A stretch of DNA of 6,410 nt from Micrococcales bacterium UBA2465 (lineage in GTDB: Bacteria; Actinomycetota; Actinomycetes; Actinomycetales; Microbacteriaceae). Shown one piece after another: positions 1-6,407 of the stretch; the stretch's first letter is position 1, and every line of letters starts with the position of its first letter. The stretch is from contig DDPP01000029.1 of the NCBI GenBank assembly GCA_002342255.1, forward strand, positions 1 to 6,410, read 5' to 3'. The notes under the pieces were generated by a model. The model searched no databases. It was given only the letters and a program-made list of their open reading frames with translations, and was not told the origin of the DNA. The position numbers were made by a program, and so were the translations under genes.

Positions 1-13
1 ATTCTATCTGGGG

Positions 14-1528
14 CTAAAGACTATGGGCAAACGACTCCAATCTGGCTAAAGTCTGCTCTTTGCCTAAAATCTCCATGGATTCAAACAACGGTGGAGAAAC
101 TCGTCTGCCGGAAATAGCGGTGCGCAGCGGTCCAAAAGCATTTCTCGGTTTCTGACCCAACTCCTCAATTAACTTATGGTTGAGAGATTCTTGCAAAATA
201 GCGGTCTTGAAATCTGATTCATCTATTGCCGATAAAACCTCAATTGCAGCTTCGGTAATTTCCTTACTATCTTCAGGTAATCCTGCCTTCGCATCATCTT
301 CAATGACAATCTTGTCTGAATCAACAAACAGGAAGCCCAACATTGGAACAGCTTCACTTAGAACAACAATTCTTTCTTGAATCAGCGTAGCTGCTGCGTT
401 CAAAATATCTTGTTCTCTTTTGTTCAACTCTTTTCCGATTACTCCAGCACTCTGCAGGTATGGAACGATTCGACTTGTGAAGTCCTCAAGTGTGAGTAAC
501 CGAATATGGCTGGCATTAATCGCATCAGCTTTCTTCTGGTCAAAACGTGCAGGGTTAGGATTTACGTTCCTAACATCAAAGGCTTCAACCATTTCCTGAA
601 GACTAAATACATCCCTGTCTGCCGAGATGCTCCAACCTAACAGAGCTAGGTAATTCAATAAGCCTTCAGGGATAAAGCCACGGTCACGGTGGTGAAAAAG
701 GTTTGACTCTGGATCACGTTTAGACAGTTTCTTGTTACCTTCCCCCATTACGAAAGGTAGGTGCCCGAACTGAGGAATGAATTTTGTAATTCCTGCTTCA
801 AACATGGCGTTGTATAGCGCTATCTGCCTTGGTGTTGAAGACAATAGGTCTTCACCTCGAAGCACGTGGGTTACACCCATCAACGCATCATCCACCGGGT
901 TGACCAGTGTGTAAAGCGGCTGGCCATTAGGTCTAACCACTACGAAGTCGGGAAAAGATCCGGCAGGGAAAGTTATCTCGCCACGGACGAGGTCTGTGAA
1001 AGTAATGTCGACATCCGGGACTCGAACTCTAAGCGCTGGTGAACGACCCTCAGCTCGGTAAGCAGCTTTCTGGACATCGCTCAGTTCACGTTCGGAGTTG
1101 TCATATCCAAGTTGAACTGCTCGGCCATTGGCTCTATTGCGCTCATCTATTTCTTCACCGGTTAGGAAGCTTTCATAGATGTGGCCAGAAGCTTTTAGCT
1201 TCTCAATAACTTCAAGATAGATTTCGGTGCGTTGAGATTGGCGATAAGGCTCATTTGGGCCACCAACATTTACGCCTTCATCCCAATTCAATCCAAGCCA
1301 GCCCAGACCATCGAGAATCATCTCAAATGACTCTTCACTGTCACGTTCTACGTCAGTGTCTTCAATGCGAAAGATAAAGGTTCCACCGGTGTGACGAGCA
1401 TAAGCCCAGTTAAATAAGGCAGTCCTGACTAACCCTACATGCGGTGTTCCAGTTGGTGAAGGGCAGAATCTAACTCTGACATCTTTACCGGTAGCGGTTG
1501 AGAATGGTGCCGTAATTGAATTTGACAT
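14..1528 (-). CDS. gltX: Glutamate--tRNA ligase (GluRS)
   Basis: Cytoplasmic class I aminoacyl-tRNA synthetase that attaches glutamate to tRNA-Glu using ATP. The 504-residue protein is complete and of normal length. Visible marks are the HIGH-type signature [12 protein letters not shown] (residues 21-32), RIEDTD (54-59), the RGEDLL..TPRQ segment (224-235) and the KMSKS equivalent KLSKR (267-271), followed by the helical anticodon-binding half. The inserted region near residues 117-145 ([10 protein letters not shown]...) has no cysteines, so the zinc site of the E. coli enzyme is absent, as is usual in actinobacteria. The ATG at 1528 lies 13 residues ahead of the conserved core. It has no strong Shine-Dalgarno sequence and follows the FAH gene after only 12 nt, so it is probably translated from the ilvE-FAH-gltX message. 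The TAG stop is at 14-16. The remaining 13 bases to the window edge show nothing recognisable. Whether it also charges tRNA-Gln, with GatCAB repair, cannot be read from this window. Confidence 0.97.
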   Translation of the reverse strand: MSNSITAPFSTATGKDVRVRFCPSPTGTPHVGLVRTALFNWAYARHTGGTFIFRIEDTDVERDSEESFEMILDGLGWLGLNWDEGVNVGGPNEPYRQSQRTEIYLEVIEKLKASGHIYESFLTGEEIDERNRANGRAVQLGYDNSERELSDVQKAAYRAEGRSPALRVRVPDVDITFTDLVRGEITFPAGSFPDFVVVRPNGQPLYTLVNPVDDALMGVTHVLRGEDLLSSTPRQIALYNAMFEAGITKFIPQFGHLPFVMGEGNKKLSKRDPESNLFHHRDRGFIPEGLLNYLALLGWSISADRDVFSLQEMVEAFDVRNVNPNPARFDQKKADAINASHIRLLTLEDFTSRIVPYLQSAGVIGKELNKREQDILNAAATLIQERIVVLSEAVPMLGFLFVDSDKIVIEDDAKAGLPEDSKEITEAAIEVLSAIDESDFKTAILQESLNHKLIEELGQKPRNAFGPLRTAISGRRVSPPLFESMEILGKEQTLARLESFAHSL

Positions 1529-1540
1529 AACTGATTAAGT

Positions 1541-2299
1541 CTAAGCGACCAGGTTGCTGAGCGTTCCTATACCCTCGATGCTGATCTCAACTGTTTGGCC
1601 AGATTCGATGGGGCCAATGCCAGCTGGTGTTCCAGTCAAGATGATATCCCCTGGGAGTAAAGTCATGGCCTGAGAGACATGCTGAATGATTTTTGGCACC
1701 TTATGAATCAGCAGATCTACTGAAGCAAGTTGTCTGACTTCTTGGTCAACTCTAGTTTCAAGAATTTGACCATCAGGAACGAACTCTGTTTCAATCCATG
1801 GTCCCAATGGACAAAAAGTGTCAAAACTTTTAGCTCTAGTCCACTGGACATCTTTATTCTGAATATCTCTAGCTGTTACATCGTTAGCGATGGTGTAACC
1901 CCAGATGACATCCGCATAGTTTTCTTCAGAAACATCTTTAGCAATACTGCCGATAACTATCGCCAGCTCACCTTCGTGATCTACTCTTTCAGAGATTTTA
2001 GGTAGCATAATTTGTTCATTAGGGCCAATAACTGATGTGGTTGGCTTCAGAAAAATCAGCGGCTCTGGTGGTAGCTCCCCACCCATTTCCGCAGCATGAT
2101 CTGCATAGTTTTTGCCGATGCAAATAATCTTTGAGGTCGGCAAAATAGGTGGAAGTAATTGGATGTCTTTTAGCGCTAACCGTTCTCCGGTAGTTTCGTA
2201 ACCTTGGAAAATCGGATGACCTCTAAAAACAACTAGTTCTGGTCCATCCACCAAACCCCAAGCAACCAGGTTGCCGCTAGCAAATTTAGCGATACGCAT
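1541..2299 (-). CDS. Fumarylacetoacetate hydrolase (FAH)-family protein
   Basis: A 252-residue soluble protein of the FAH fold, the superfamily of Mg2+-dependent C-C hydrolases, decarboxylases and isomerases acting on 2-oxo acids. A short N-terminal domain (about 1-55) precedes the catalytic domain. The latter shows GKNYADHAAE (62-71), the metal-ligand pair in DHEGEL (E109 and E111), the third acidic ligand D140 in the ND of TIANDVTARD, KSFDTFCPLGPW (157-168) and the C-terminal TGTPAGIG loop (222-229). All expected metal ligands are present, so it should be active. Its ATG overlaps the ilvE stop by one base (TAATG), implying translational coupling, and gltX follows 12 nt later. A homologue beside gltX is also known in Mycobacterium tuberculosis (Rv2993c). 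The housekeeping context, with no aromatic-degradation genes, favours an FAHD1-like acylpyruvase or oxaloacetate decarboxylase role over homoprotocatechuate catabolism. That choice is inference and the substrate is not determined. Confidence 0.9.
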   Translation of the reverse strand: MRIAKFASGNLVAWGLVDGPELVVFRGHPIFQGYETTGERLALKDIQLLPPILPTSKIICIGKNYADHAAEMGGELPPEPLIFLKPTTSVIGPNEQIMLPKISERVDHEGELAIVIGSIAKDVSEENYADVIWGYTIANDVTARDIQNKDVQWTRAKSFDTFCPLGPWIETEFVPDGQILETRVDQEVRQLASVDLLIHKVPKIIQHVSQAMTLLPGDIILTGTPAGIGPIESGQTVEISIEGIGTLSNLVA

Positions 2300-3393
2300 T
2301 AGACAAGCTTTACTAGCCAGTTGTGTTTGTCAGGAAGTCGACCATACTGAATCCCCAGTAATTCCTCACGAATGCTCATACTTAGTTCACCGGGCTGGAC
2401 ATCGGTTGGACCAAAAACTCCAAGTTTGCTCTTGAATTGACCAACCGGGGTGATAACTGCTGCAGTGCCACAGGCAAAGACTTCGGTAATCTCACCAGAG
2501 CTATAACCTTCGGTGAGTTCTTGAAGTGAGATTCTTCTTTCCTCAATCTCGATACCGCGATCTCTAATCAACTGAATGATGGAGTCTCTGGTGATTCCGC
2601 GAAGAATAGTGCCATCTAGTTCCGGGGTGGCCACGTGGCCATCTTTGTATACCAGGAAGATATTCATTCCACCTAACTCTTCAAGATAGGTGTGAGTTTC
2701 AGCATCCAAGAATAGAACTTGAGAACAACCGTTATCCTTACCTTCGTTTTGGGCTAACAAAGAAGCAGCATAGTTACCACCGGTTTTAGCTTCACCGGTT
2801 CCGTATTTACCAGCTCGAGCAGAGTCCATAGAAATCCAAAGATCGACCGGCTTGAGTCCACTTGGGAAATATGAACCGACTGGACTTGCAATTACTCGAT
2901 ACTCGGCTTTGCTAGCTGCTCTAACACCGAGGAAAGATTCCATGGCAATCTCGAAAGGACGAAGGTAAAGAGTCTTCTCCCCTTCAGGATCTGGAACCCA
3001 ATCATTGTCCACCATAACTATTTGACGAAGACTCTCGATGAAAAGTTCGGTTGGTAGTTCGGGAAGTGCTAGACGATGAGCTGATTTTTGCATTCTCACC
3101 GCATTCATCTCGGCACGGAAGGTGTAAACCGAACCGTCAGCGTGACGATATGCCTTGATACCTTCAAAAACTTCTTGCCCATAGTGAAAAACTGCGCTAG
3201 CTGGATCCATCAGCATCGGACCATATGCTTCAACTCTTGGATTGTGCCAACCTAACTCATCAGAGTATTCGATGATCACTTGGTGGTCTGTAAATTTTGC
3301 ACCAAAGACAGGTTTTTCAAGAATTGCTTCGCGTTGTTCACGGGTAAGCGGATGATCGGATTTGAAAACTTTGAATTCAACCGGATTGGTCAT
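2299..3393 (-). CDS. ilvE: Branched-chain amino acid aminotransferase
   Basis: PLP enzyme of fold type IV that reversibly transfers an amino group between glutamate and the 2-oxo acids of leucine, isoleucine and valine, the last step of their synthesis in the cytoplasm. It has 364 residues, close to the mycobacterial enzyme. The PLP-binding lysine should be K203 in EAKTGGNYAAS (201-211). Other family marks are YGQEVFEGIKAYR (71-83), YLRPF (143-147), YLEELGGMNIF (236-246), the phosphate-binding LRGITRDS (264-271) and FACGTAAVITPVG (306-318). The ATG at 3393 has a GAGG ribosome site 9 nt upstream. The 44-bp gap to the methyltransferase gene contains a candidate promoter, so ilvE probably starts a separate unit continuing into the FAH gene (1-nt overlap) and gltX. 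No leader peptide or attenuator is visible in the short upstream gap. Confidence 0.97.
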   Translation of the reverse strand: MTNPVEFKVFKSDHPLTREQREAILEKPVFGAKFTDHQVIIEYSDELGWHNPRVEAYGPMLMDPASAVFHYGQEVFEGIKAYRHADGSVYTFRAEMNAVRMQKSAHRLALPELPTELFIESLRQIVMVDNDWVPDPEGEKTLYLRPFEIAMESFLGVRAASKAEYRVIASPVGSYFPSGLKPVDLWISMDSARAGKYGTGEAKTGGNYAASLLAQNEGKDNGCSQVLFLDAETHTYLEELGGMNIFLVYKDGHVATPELDGTILRGITRDSIIQLIRDRGIEIEERRISLQELTEGYSSGEITEVFACGTAAVITPVGQFKSKLGVFGPTDVQPGELSMSIREELLGIQYGRLPDKHNWLVKLV

Positions 3394-3402
3394 CTAGTTC
3401 TG

Positions 3403-3406
3403 CCTC
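3403..3406 (-). promoter_or_regulatory. Ribosome binding site of ilvE
   Basis: GAGG on the minus strand, 9 nt before the ATG at 3391-3393. It supports this start and independent translation of ilvE. Confidence 0.65.
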
Positions 3407-3423
3407 AGCTCTTGTAGTTCCAA

Positions 3424-3434
3424 GACAACTTTAC
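3424..3434 (-). promoter_or_regulatory. Candidate promoter core upstream of ilvE
   Basis: The minus strand reads GTAAAGTTGTC here, ending 30 nt before the ilvE ATG. The same 11 bases stand at the same distance before the lipoprotein gene. The inner TAAAGT (3433-3428) fits the TANNNT form of an actinobacterial -10 box and would put the transcript start about 22-25 nt before the start codon, upstream of the ribosome site. No convincing -35 hexamer is seen 16-19 bp further upstream, which lies in the end of the methyltransferase gene. A protein-binding site is the alternative reading. Confidence 0.4.
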
Positions 3435-3437
3435 TTG

Positions 3438-4052
3438 CTAACTAATCGGTCTCTGGGCCAGCAAAACCAGCGTCACCGAAGGTTTTAGTCCTTCTCTAGT
3501 CTGGATTTGCCCTTCGTGGTTGGTCAGTTCTTTGATTTCTAAACCAGTCCCAACCAGGGCAGCGCTAATGGTTTCAACATTTGGCAGCTCTGCTGGGTCT
3601 TTTGGCCCGCCAAAACCGCCAACCAAATTATCTCTGGAATGCCAGACGCCAAACAGATGCCCACCTGGTTTCACCTGTTCTGCCAAACGCTTTATGGCTT
3701 GCGCTAATTGTTCCTGTTTGACTTGCAGGTAAGCGATTATTGCCAAATCAACCTGACCTAGTTGCGACTCAAACGAAGTAGCATCGGCACAGGTCGCCAA
3801 GCACAACTTCTCAACATTTTCTTCTTTGGCAAATGCCATGAACTTATCTAAAGCCACTTGAGAAAAATCAATATTTTCTACCCGGTATCCCTGCTTGGCT
3901 AGCCAAACAGCGTTTCTTCCCTCACCACCGGCTAGATCTATAGCAGTTTTGCCACCTAGTTGTTCACAGTATTCGATTACAAATCGATTAGCGATTTTGG
4001 TATAGATGTATTCCTCTGTTGAATACTTCTGATCCCAACCCTGAGATTGCAT
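3438..4052 (-). CDS. Class I SAM-dependent methyltransferase, TehB-like
   Basis: A 204-residue cytoplasmic protein with a Rossmann-type methyltransferase fold that should transfer a methyl group from S-adenosylmethionine to a small molecule. The opening WDQKYSTEEYIY (6-17) is typical of the TehB/thiopurine-methyltransferase-like group. Motif I is AIDLAGGEGRNAVWLA (37-52), the acidic ribose-binding strand is VENIDFSQVAL (58-68), VDLAIIAYLQV (101-111) is the motif IV strand, and EQVKPGGHLFGVWH (125-138) is the late motif. The substrate is unknown; halide, chalcogen or thiol methylation is known in this broad group. The ATG at 4052 is preferred over an in-frame GTG one codon earlier (4055). Either way the start overlaps the lipoprotein stop codon, as TGATG or GTGA. 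No good Shine-Dalgarno sequence is present, so translation is probably coupled to the lipoprotein gene. The stop is TAG at 3438-3440. Confidence 0.88.
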   Translation of the reverse strand: MQSQGWDQKYSTEEYIYTKIANRFVIEYCEQLGGKTAIDLAGGEGRNAVWLAKQGYRVENIDFSQVALDKFMAFAKEENVEKLCLATCADATSFESQLGQVDLAIIAYLQVKQEQLAQAIKRLAEQVKPGGHLFGVWHSRDNLVGGFGGPKDPAELPNVETISAALVGTGLEIKELTNHEGQIQTREGLKPSVTLVLLAQRPIS

Positions 4053-4426
4053 CACTTATTACTGTTTTTGACTAAAGGCAAATCAATAACAGTTTTAGCA
4101 TTGTCGTAAGTACCAACGTTTGTCACAGCGACATATCCACGATTGAACATCGCTTGGGCTGCTGAAGTGGCTTCATCATCCGAGGACCCGAAGATTATGT
4201 ATTTGCCGTCTTTAGGAAGTGGAGTTGTCAAGGCAATGAAATCTCCAGTTGAATAGTCGATGTTGATAGAGCCCACGATGTGCTCCTTGTAATAGTCGGC
4301 GTAAGGACGGGTATCAATAATCCCAGCCACATTAGTGATGTCAAGTTTGGCCGGGGCGCAAGCAACGACAGCAAAAACTATGACCGTGGCGATTACGGCT
4401 GATAGTGCAAATCTCAACTTCTGCAT
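4052..4426 (-). CDS. Lipoprotein with degenerate rhodanese-like domain
   Basis: A 124-residue protein with a lipoprotein signal peptide: basic start MQKLR, hydrophobic core (about 6-21) and lipobox VVAC, with C23 as the lipidation site. The mature part should be anchored on the outer face of the cytoplasmic membrane. It is a small rhodanese-like domain: VAGIIDTRPYADYY (33-46) carries the D-x-R element (D38, R40), HIVGSINIDY (49-58) matches the HIxGAINI element, and KYIIFGSSDDEATSAAQAMFNRGY (75-98) matches the active-loop strand and following helix. The position of the catalytic cysteine is G80, and the GxR of the loop is replaced by acidic residues, so sulfur transfer is not expected; a binding or scaffold role is inferred. 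The usual GG near the domain end is also lost. The ATG at 4426 has GAGGA 6 nt upstream. The gene overlaps the methyltransferase start and diverges from an intact rhodanese. Confidence 0.8.
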   Translation of the reverse strand: MQKLRFALSAVIATVIVFAVVACAPAKLDITNVAGIIDTRPYADYYKEHIVGSINIDYSTGDFIALTTPLPKDGKYIIFGSSDDEATSAAQAMFNRGYVAVTNVGTYDNAKTVIDLPLVKNSNK

Positions 4427-4432
4427 AACTAA

Positions 4433-4437
4433 TCCTC
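4433..4437 (-). promoter_or_regulatory. Ribosome binding site of the lipoprotein gene
   Basis: GAGGA on the minus strand, 6 nt before the ATG at 4424-4426. It fixes the start that gives a well-formed lipoprotein signal peptide. Confidence 0.7.
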
Positions 4438-4456
4438 ACTATTGTGAATTACCTAG

Positions 4457-4467
4457 GACAACTTTAC
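4457..4467 (-). promoter_or_regulatory. Candidate promoter core upstream of the lipoprotein gene
   Basis: The minus strand reads GTAAAGTTGTC, ending 30 nt before the lipoprotein ATG. It is identical in sequence and distance to the element before ilvE. TAAAGT (4466-4461) fits a TANNNT -10 box and would give a leader of about 22-25 nt containing the GAGGA ribosome site. A -35 hexamer at the usual distance would fall over the ribosome site and start of the divergent rhodanese gene, and none is convincing. Confidence 0.4.
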
Positions 4468-4480
4468 CTAAACTAAATGT

Positions 4481-4485
4481 GGAGG
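4481..4485 (+). promoter_or_regulatory. Ribosome binding site deciding the rhodanese start
   Basis: GGAGG, the strongest ribosome site in the window. It is 5 nt before the ATG at 4491 and only 2 nt before the in-frame ATG at 4488, so 4491 is the favoured start. It rules out much longer in-frame extensions that would run back into the divergent lipoprotein gene. Confidence 0.75.
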
Positions 4486-4490
4486 CGATG

Positions 4491-4808
4491 ATGGCAATAG
4501 AGGTAACCATAAACGAGTTGGCAACCGCAATCGAACACGGCGGTTTTGTCCTAGATGTTAGAGAAAACGATGAATGGGCTGAAGGCCATGTTCCTCAAGC
4601 CCACCACATACCAATGAATCAAGTGTCGGAACATCTAGACAAGCTGGATGACGGTGCCAGGATTTTTGTGATTTGCCGCTCAGGTAAGAGATCTATGGCA
4701 GTTGCGGATTATCTAGCAGAAGCGGGTTTTGATGTTGTCTCGGTAGCGGGTGGGACCTTGGATTGGGTTGCCTCTGGCCGAGAGCTTTCCTTTAGTGAAA
4801 GTCTTTAG
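4491..4808 (+). CDS. Single-domain rhodanese-like sulfurtransferase
   Basis: A 105-residue protein made of one complete rhodanese domain, about the size of GlpE-type enzymes, with no signal peptide, so cytoplasmic. VLDVRENDEWAEGHVPQAHHIPM (20-42) carries the D-x-R element and the HIPGA-like CH2-type motif. VICRSGKRS (60-68) is the active loop, with C62 as the persulfide-forming cysteine and R67 as the usual anion-binding residue. GFDVVSVAGGTLDWVASG (79-96) is the typical domain end. The six-residue CRSGKR loop fits sulfur transfer rather than the longer loop of Cdc25-type phosphatases. The natural donor and acceptor are not evident. It is the only plus-strand gene here, divergent from a rhodanese-like lipoprotein lacking the cysteine and convergent with serA, with which it overlaps by 4 bp at the stop codons. 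Confidence 0.92.
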   Translation: MAIEVTINELATAIEHGGFVLDVRENDEWAEGHVPQAHHIPMNQVSEHLDKLDDGARIFVICRSGKRSMAVADYLAEAGFDVVSVAGGTLDWVASGRELSFSESL

Positions 4809-6397
4809 TTCAAATCCAAAGCAATCGCTTTGCAAACATCAGCCTCAATAGCCTGACCCACAGCCTGAACCACATCGGCAGGAACAGGCGAATCAACTGT
4901 TATAACTGACAAGGCTTTTCCACCTTTTGAGTTTCTAGCCACCTGCATCGCAGCTATGTTGATGTTGTTTTCAGCAAAAGCTTTACCGTATACCGCTACC
5001 ACACCAGGTCGATCGCTATAAACCATGAGCACCATGTGTTCAGCAACGGCTAAATCTACGTCGTAACCATTTATATTGATAATCTTCTGAATCAACTTAG
5101 GGCCAATGACAGTTCCTGAAACGGATGCATAAGAACCATCCTGCGATGTTGCTCTAATCGAAGTTACGTTTCTATATTCATCACTCTTGCTGTCAACACT
5201 TAGTTTTACTTCAACCCCGGAAGCTAATGCCAGTAAAGGAGCGTTGACATAGCTAACCTGCTCTTGCACGGCATTCTGGTAAAAACCTTTCAGGCCAGCA
5301 AGTTTCAAAATAGTAACGTCGTGGGCAGCAATCTCGCCTTTGACTTCAACATCTATAGCACTTACTGTTCCACCACAGATACCAAATAATAGTTGCCCCA
5401 TGTTTTCCATCAGAGCGATGCCAGGTTTTACCGAATTGTCAATAACCCCACCGGCAACGTTAACCGCATCAGGAACTGAATCACCAGCAAGAGCAAGACG
5501 CACGCTCTTGGCAACTGAAATACCGGCTTTCTCTTGGGCTTCATCGGTTGAAGCTCCGAGGTGTGGGGTTAGCACGATGTTCTCAAGTGTTAGAAGTGGT
5601 GAATCGGTTGGTGGTTCAGCTACGAATACATCTAAACCTGCGCCAGCTATACGATTACTCTTTAGTGCCTCATAGAGAGCTTTTTCATCAATGATTCCGC
5701 CACGCGATGCATTGATGATTCGAAGACTCGGTTTGGCTAGCGCAAATTCTTTTTCACCGATCAGTCCAGTAGTTTCAGGTGTCTTCGGAATATGTATTGT
5801 GATGAAATCAGAGCGCTTCATCAAATCTTCAAGACTGACTAGTTCTACTCCCATTTGTTCAGCTCTAGATTGTGTCACATAAGGGTCGTAACCAATTAGT
5901 TCTGCTTCAAACCCTGCTAGCCGCTGAGCAACTAGTGATCCGATTCTTCCAAGCCCAACAATGCCTATGGTCTTTTCATAAAGTTCAGTTCCAGTGAACT
6001 TAGAACGTTGCCATTTGCCTGATTTCATAGAGGTGTTGGCATCTGGAATATGTCTAGCTGTTGCAAGTAATAATCCAATAGCAAGTTCTGCTGCAGAAGT
6101 AATGTTTGAAGTTGGTGCGTTCACCACCATGATTCCTGCTGCAGTAGCAGCTTTGATGTCAACATTATCTAAACCAACACCAGCTCTTGCAATAACTTTC
6201 AAATTTGGAGCAGCCGAAATTACTTCAGCATCCACCTGAGTAGCCGATCTAACCAAAATTGCATTTGCAGTTTTTACTGCCTTTAGAAGTTCTGTGCGGT
6301 CGGTTCCATCTATGTTGACTACCTCAAAATCAGGACCCAACGCTGCCAAAGTGGCAGGCGAAAGCTCTTCGGCTATAACAACAATGGGCTTAGTCAA
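4805..6397 (-). CDS. serA: D-3-phosphoglycerate dehydrogenase
   Basis: Catalyses NAD-dependent oxidation of 3-phosphoglycerate to 3-phosphohydroxypyruvate, the first step of serine synthesis, in the cytoplasm. The 530-residue protein is the long form. The split catalytic domain flanks the nucleotide-binding domain with GLGRIG (148-153) and D171 after it. The catalytic set is R232 (SRGG), E261 (AEPP) and H279 (TPHLGAST). An intervening allosteric substrate-binding domain (about 318-450) precedes a C-terminal ACT domain (about 454-530). In the ACT domain Y460, D462 and N480 line up with the serine-contact residues of the M. tuberculosis enzyme (Y461, D463, N481), so feedback inhibition by serine is likely. 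The start is a TTG at 6397-6395, supported by GAGG 6 nt upstream and by the family's usual N-terminus. The frame remains open to the window edge, so a start further upstream is not strictly excluded. The TAA stop overlaps the convergent rhodanese stop. Confidence 0.96.
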   Translation of the reverse strand: MTKPIVVIAEELSPATLAALGPDFEVVNIDGTDRTELLKAVKTANAILVRSATQVDAEVISAAPNLKVIARAGVGLDNVDIKAATAAGIMVVNAPTSNITSAAELAIGLLLATARHIPDANTSMKSGKWQRSKFTGTELYEKTIGIVGLGRIGSLVAQRLAGFEAELIGYDPYVTQSRAEQMGVELVSLEDLMKRSDFITIHIPKTPETTGLIGEKEFALAKPSLRIINASRGGIIDEKALYEALKSNRIAGAGLDVFVAEPPTDSPLLTLENIVLTPHLGASTDEAQEKAGISVAKSVRLALAGDSVPDAVNVAGGVIDNSVKPGIALMENMGQLLFGICGGTVSAIDVEVKGEIAAHDVTILKLAGLKGFYQNAVQEQVSYVNAPLLALASGVEVKLSVDSKSDEYRNVTSIRATSQDGSYASVSGTVIGPKLIQKIININGYDVDLAVAEHMVLMVYSDRPGVVAVYGKAFAENNINIAAMQVARNSKGGKALSVITVDSPVPADVVQAVGQAIEADVCKAIALDLN

Positions 6398-6403
6398 GAT
6401 TTT

Positions 6404-6407
6404 CCTC
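6404..6407 (-). promoter_or_regulatory. Ribosome binding site supporting the TTG start of serA
   Basis: GAGG (GAGGA when extended) on the minus strand, 6 nt before the TTG at 6395-6397. No ATG or GTG in this frame lies between it and the conserved SerA core. Confidence 0.7.

Larger units (their letters stand above)
4427..4490. promoter_or_regulatory. Divergent intergenic region between the two rhodanese-type genes
   Basis: This 64-bp spacer must hold the promoters for both the leftward lipoprotein-methyltransferase unit and the rightward rhodanese gene. It contains both ribosome sites, the 11-mer described separately, a CCTAGG palindrome (4452-4457) and two direct TTACCTA copies (4449-4455 and 4464-4470) spaced 15 bp start to start. 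For the rightward gene only a weak TANNNT box (TAAACT, 4469-4474) is seen. It lies very close to the ribosome site, so the rightward promoter is unresolved. Confidence 0.6.

Noticed and set aside
1..13. Possible tRNA start after gltX, since tRNA-Glu/Gln genes can lie near gltX
   Set aside because: Only 13 bases remain and they match no recognisable tRNA end.
180..2005. Plus-strand open frames at 180-380 and 1730-2005
   Set aside because: They lie wholly inside the well-supported gltX and FAH genes in antisense and have no domain signal.
1541..2299. Assignment of the FAH-family gene as a homoprotocatechuate-pathway isomerase/decarboxylase (hpcE/hpaG)
   Set aside because: The family is functionally mixed and no aromatic-degradation gene is nearby, so a specific name is not justified.
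2299..3393. A CXXC redox switch in IlvE like that of human BCAT
   Set aside because: Only a single cysteine (C308) is present in the corresponding FACGTAAV segment.
3520..3732. Plus-strand open frame inside the methyltransferase gene
   Set aside because: The opposite strand carries clear SAM-methyltransferase motifs; this frame is low-complexity antisense reading.
4335..4490. An in-frame N-terminal extension of the plus-strand rhodanese back to 4335
   Set aside because: It would run antisense through the signal peptide of the lipoprotein gene, adds no recognisable domain, and the GGAGG at 4481-4485 points to the start at 4491.
4785..4801. Possible terminator hairpin CTTTC-N7-GAAAG
   Set aside because: The stem has only 5 A/T-rich pairs, it lies within coding sequence, and no proper T-run follows on either strand.
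5340..6239. Plus-strand open frames opposite serA (5340-5675, 5691-5882, 5994-6239)
   Set aside because: They are antisense to conserved SerA coding sequence, look like no known domain, and arise from its codon pattern.
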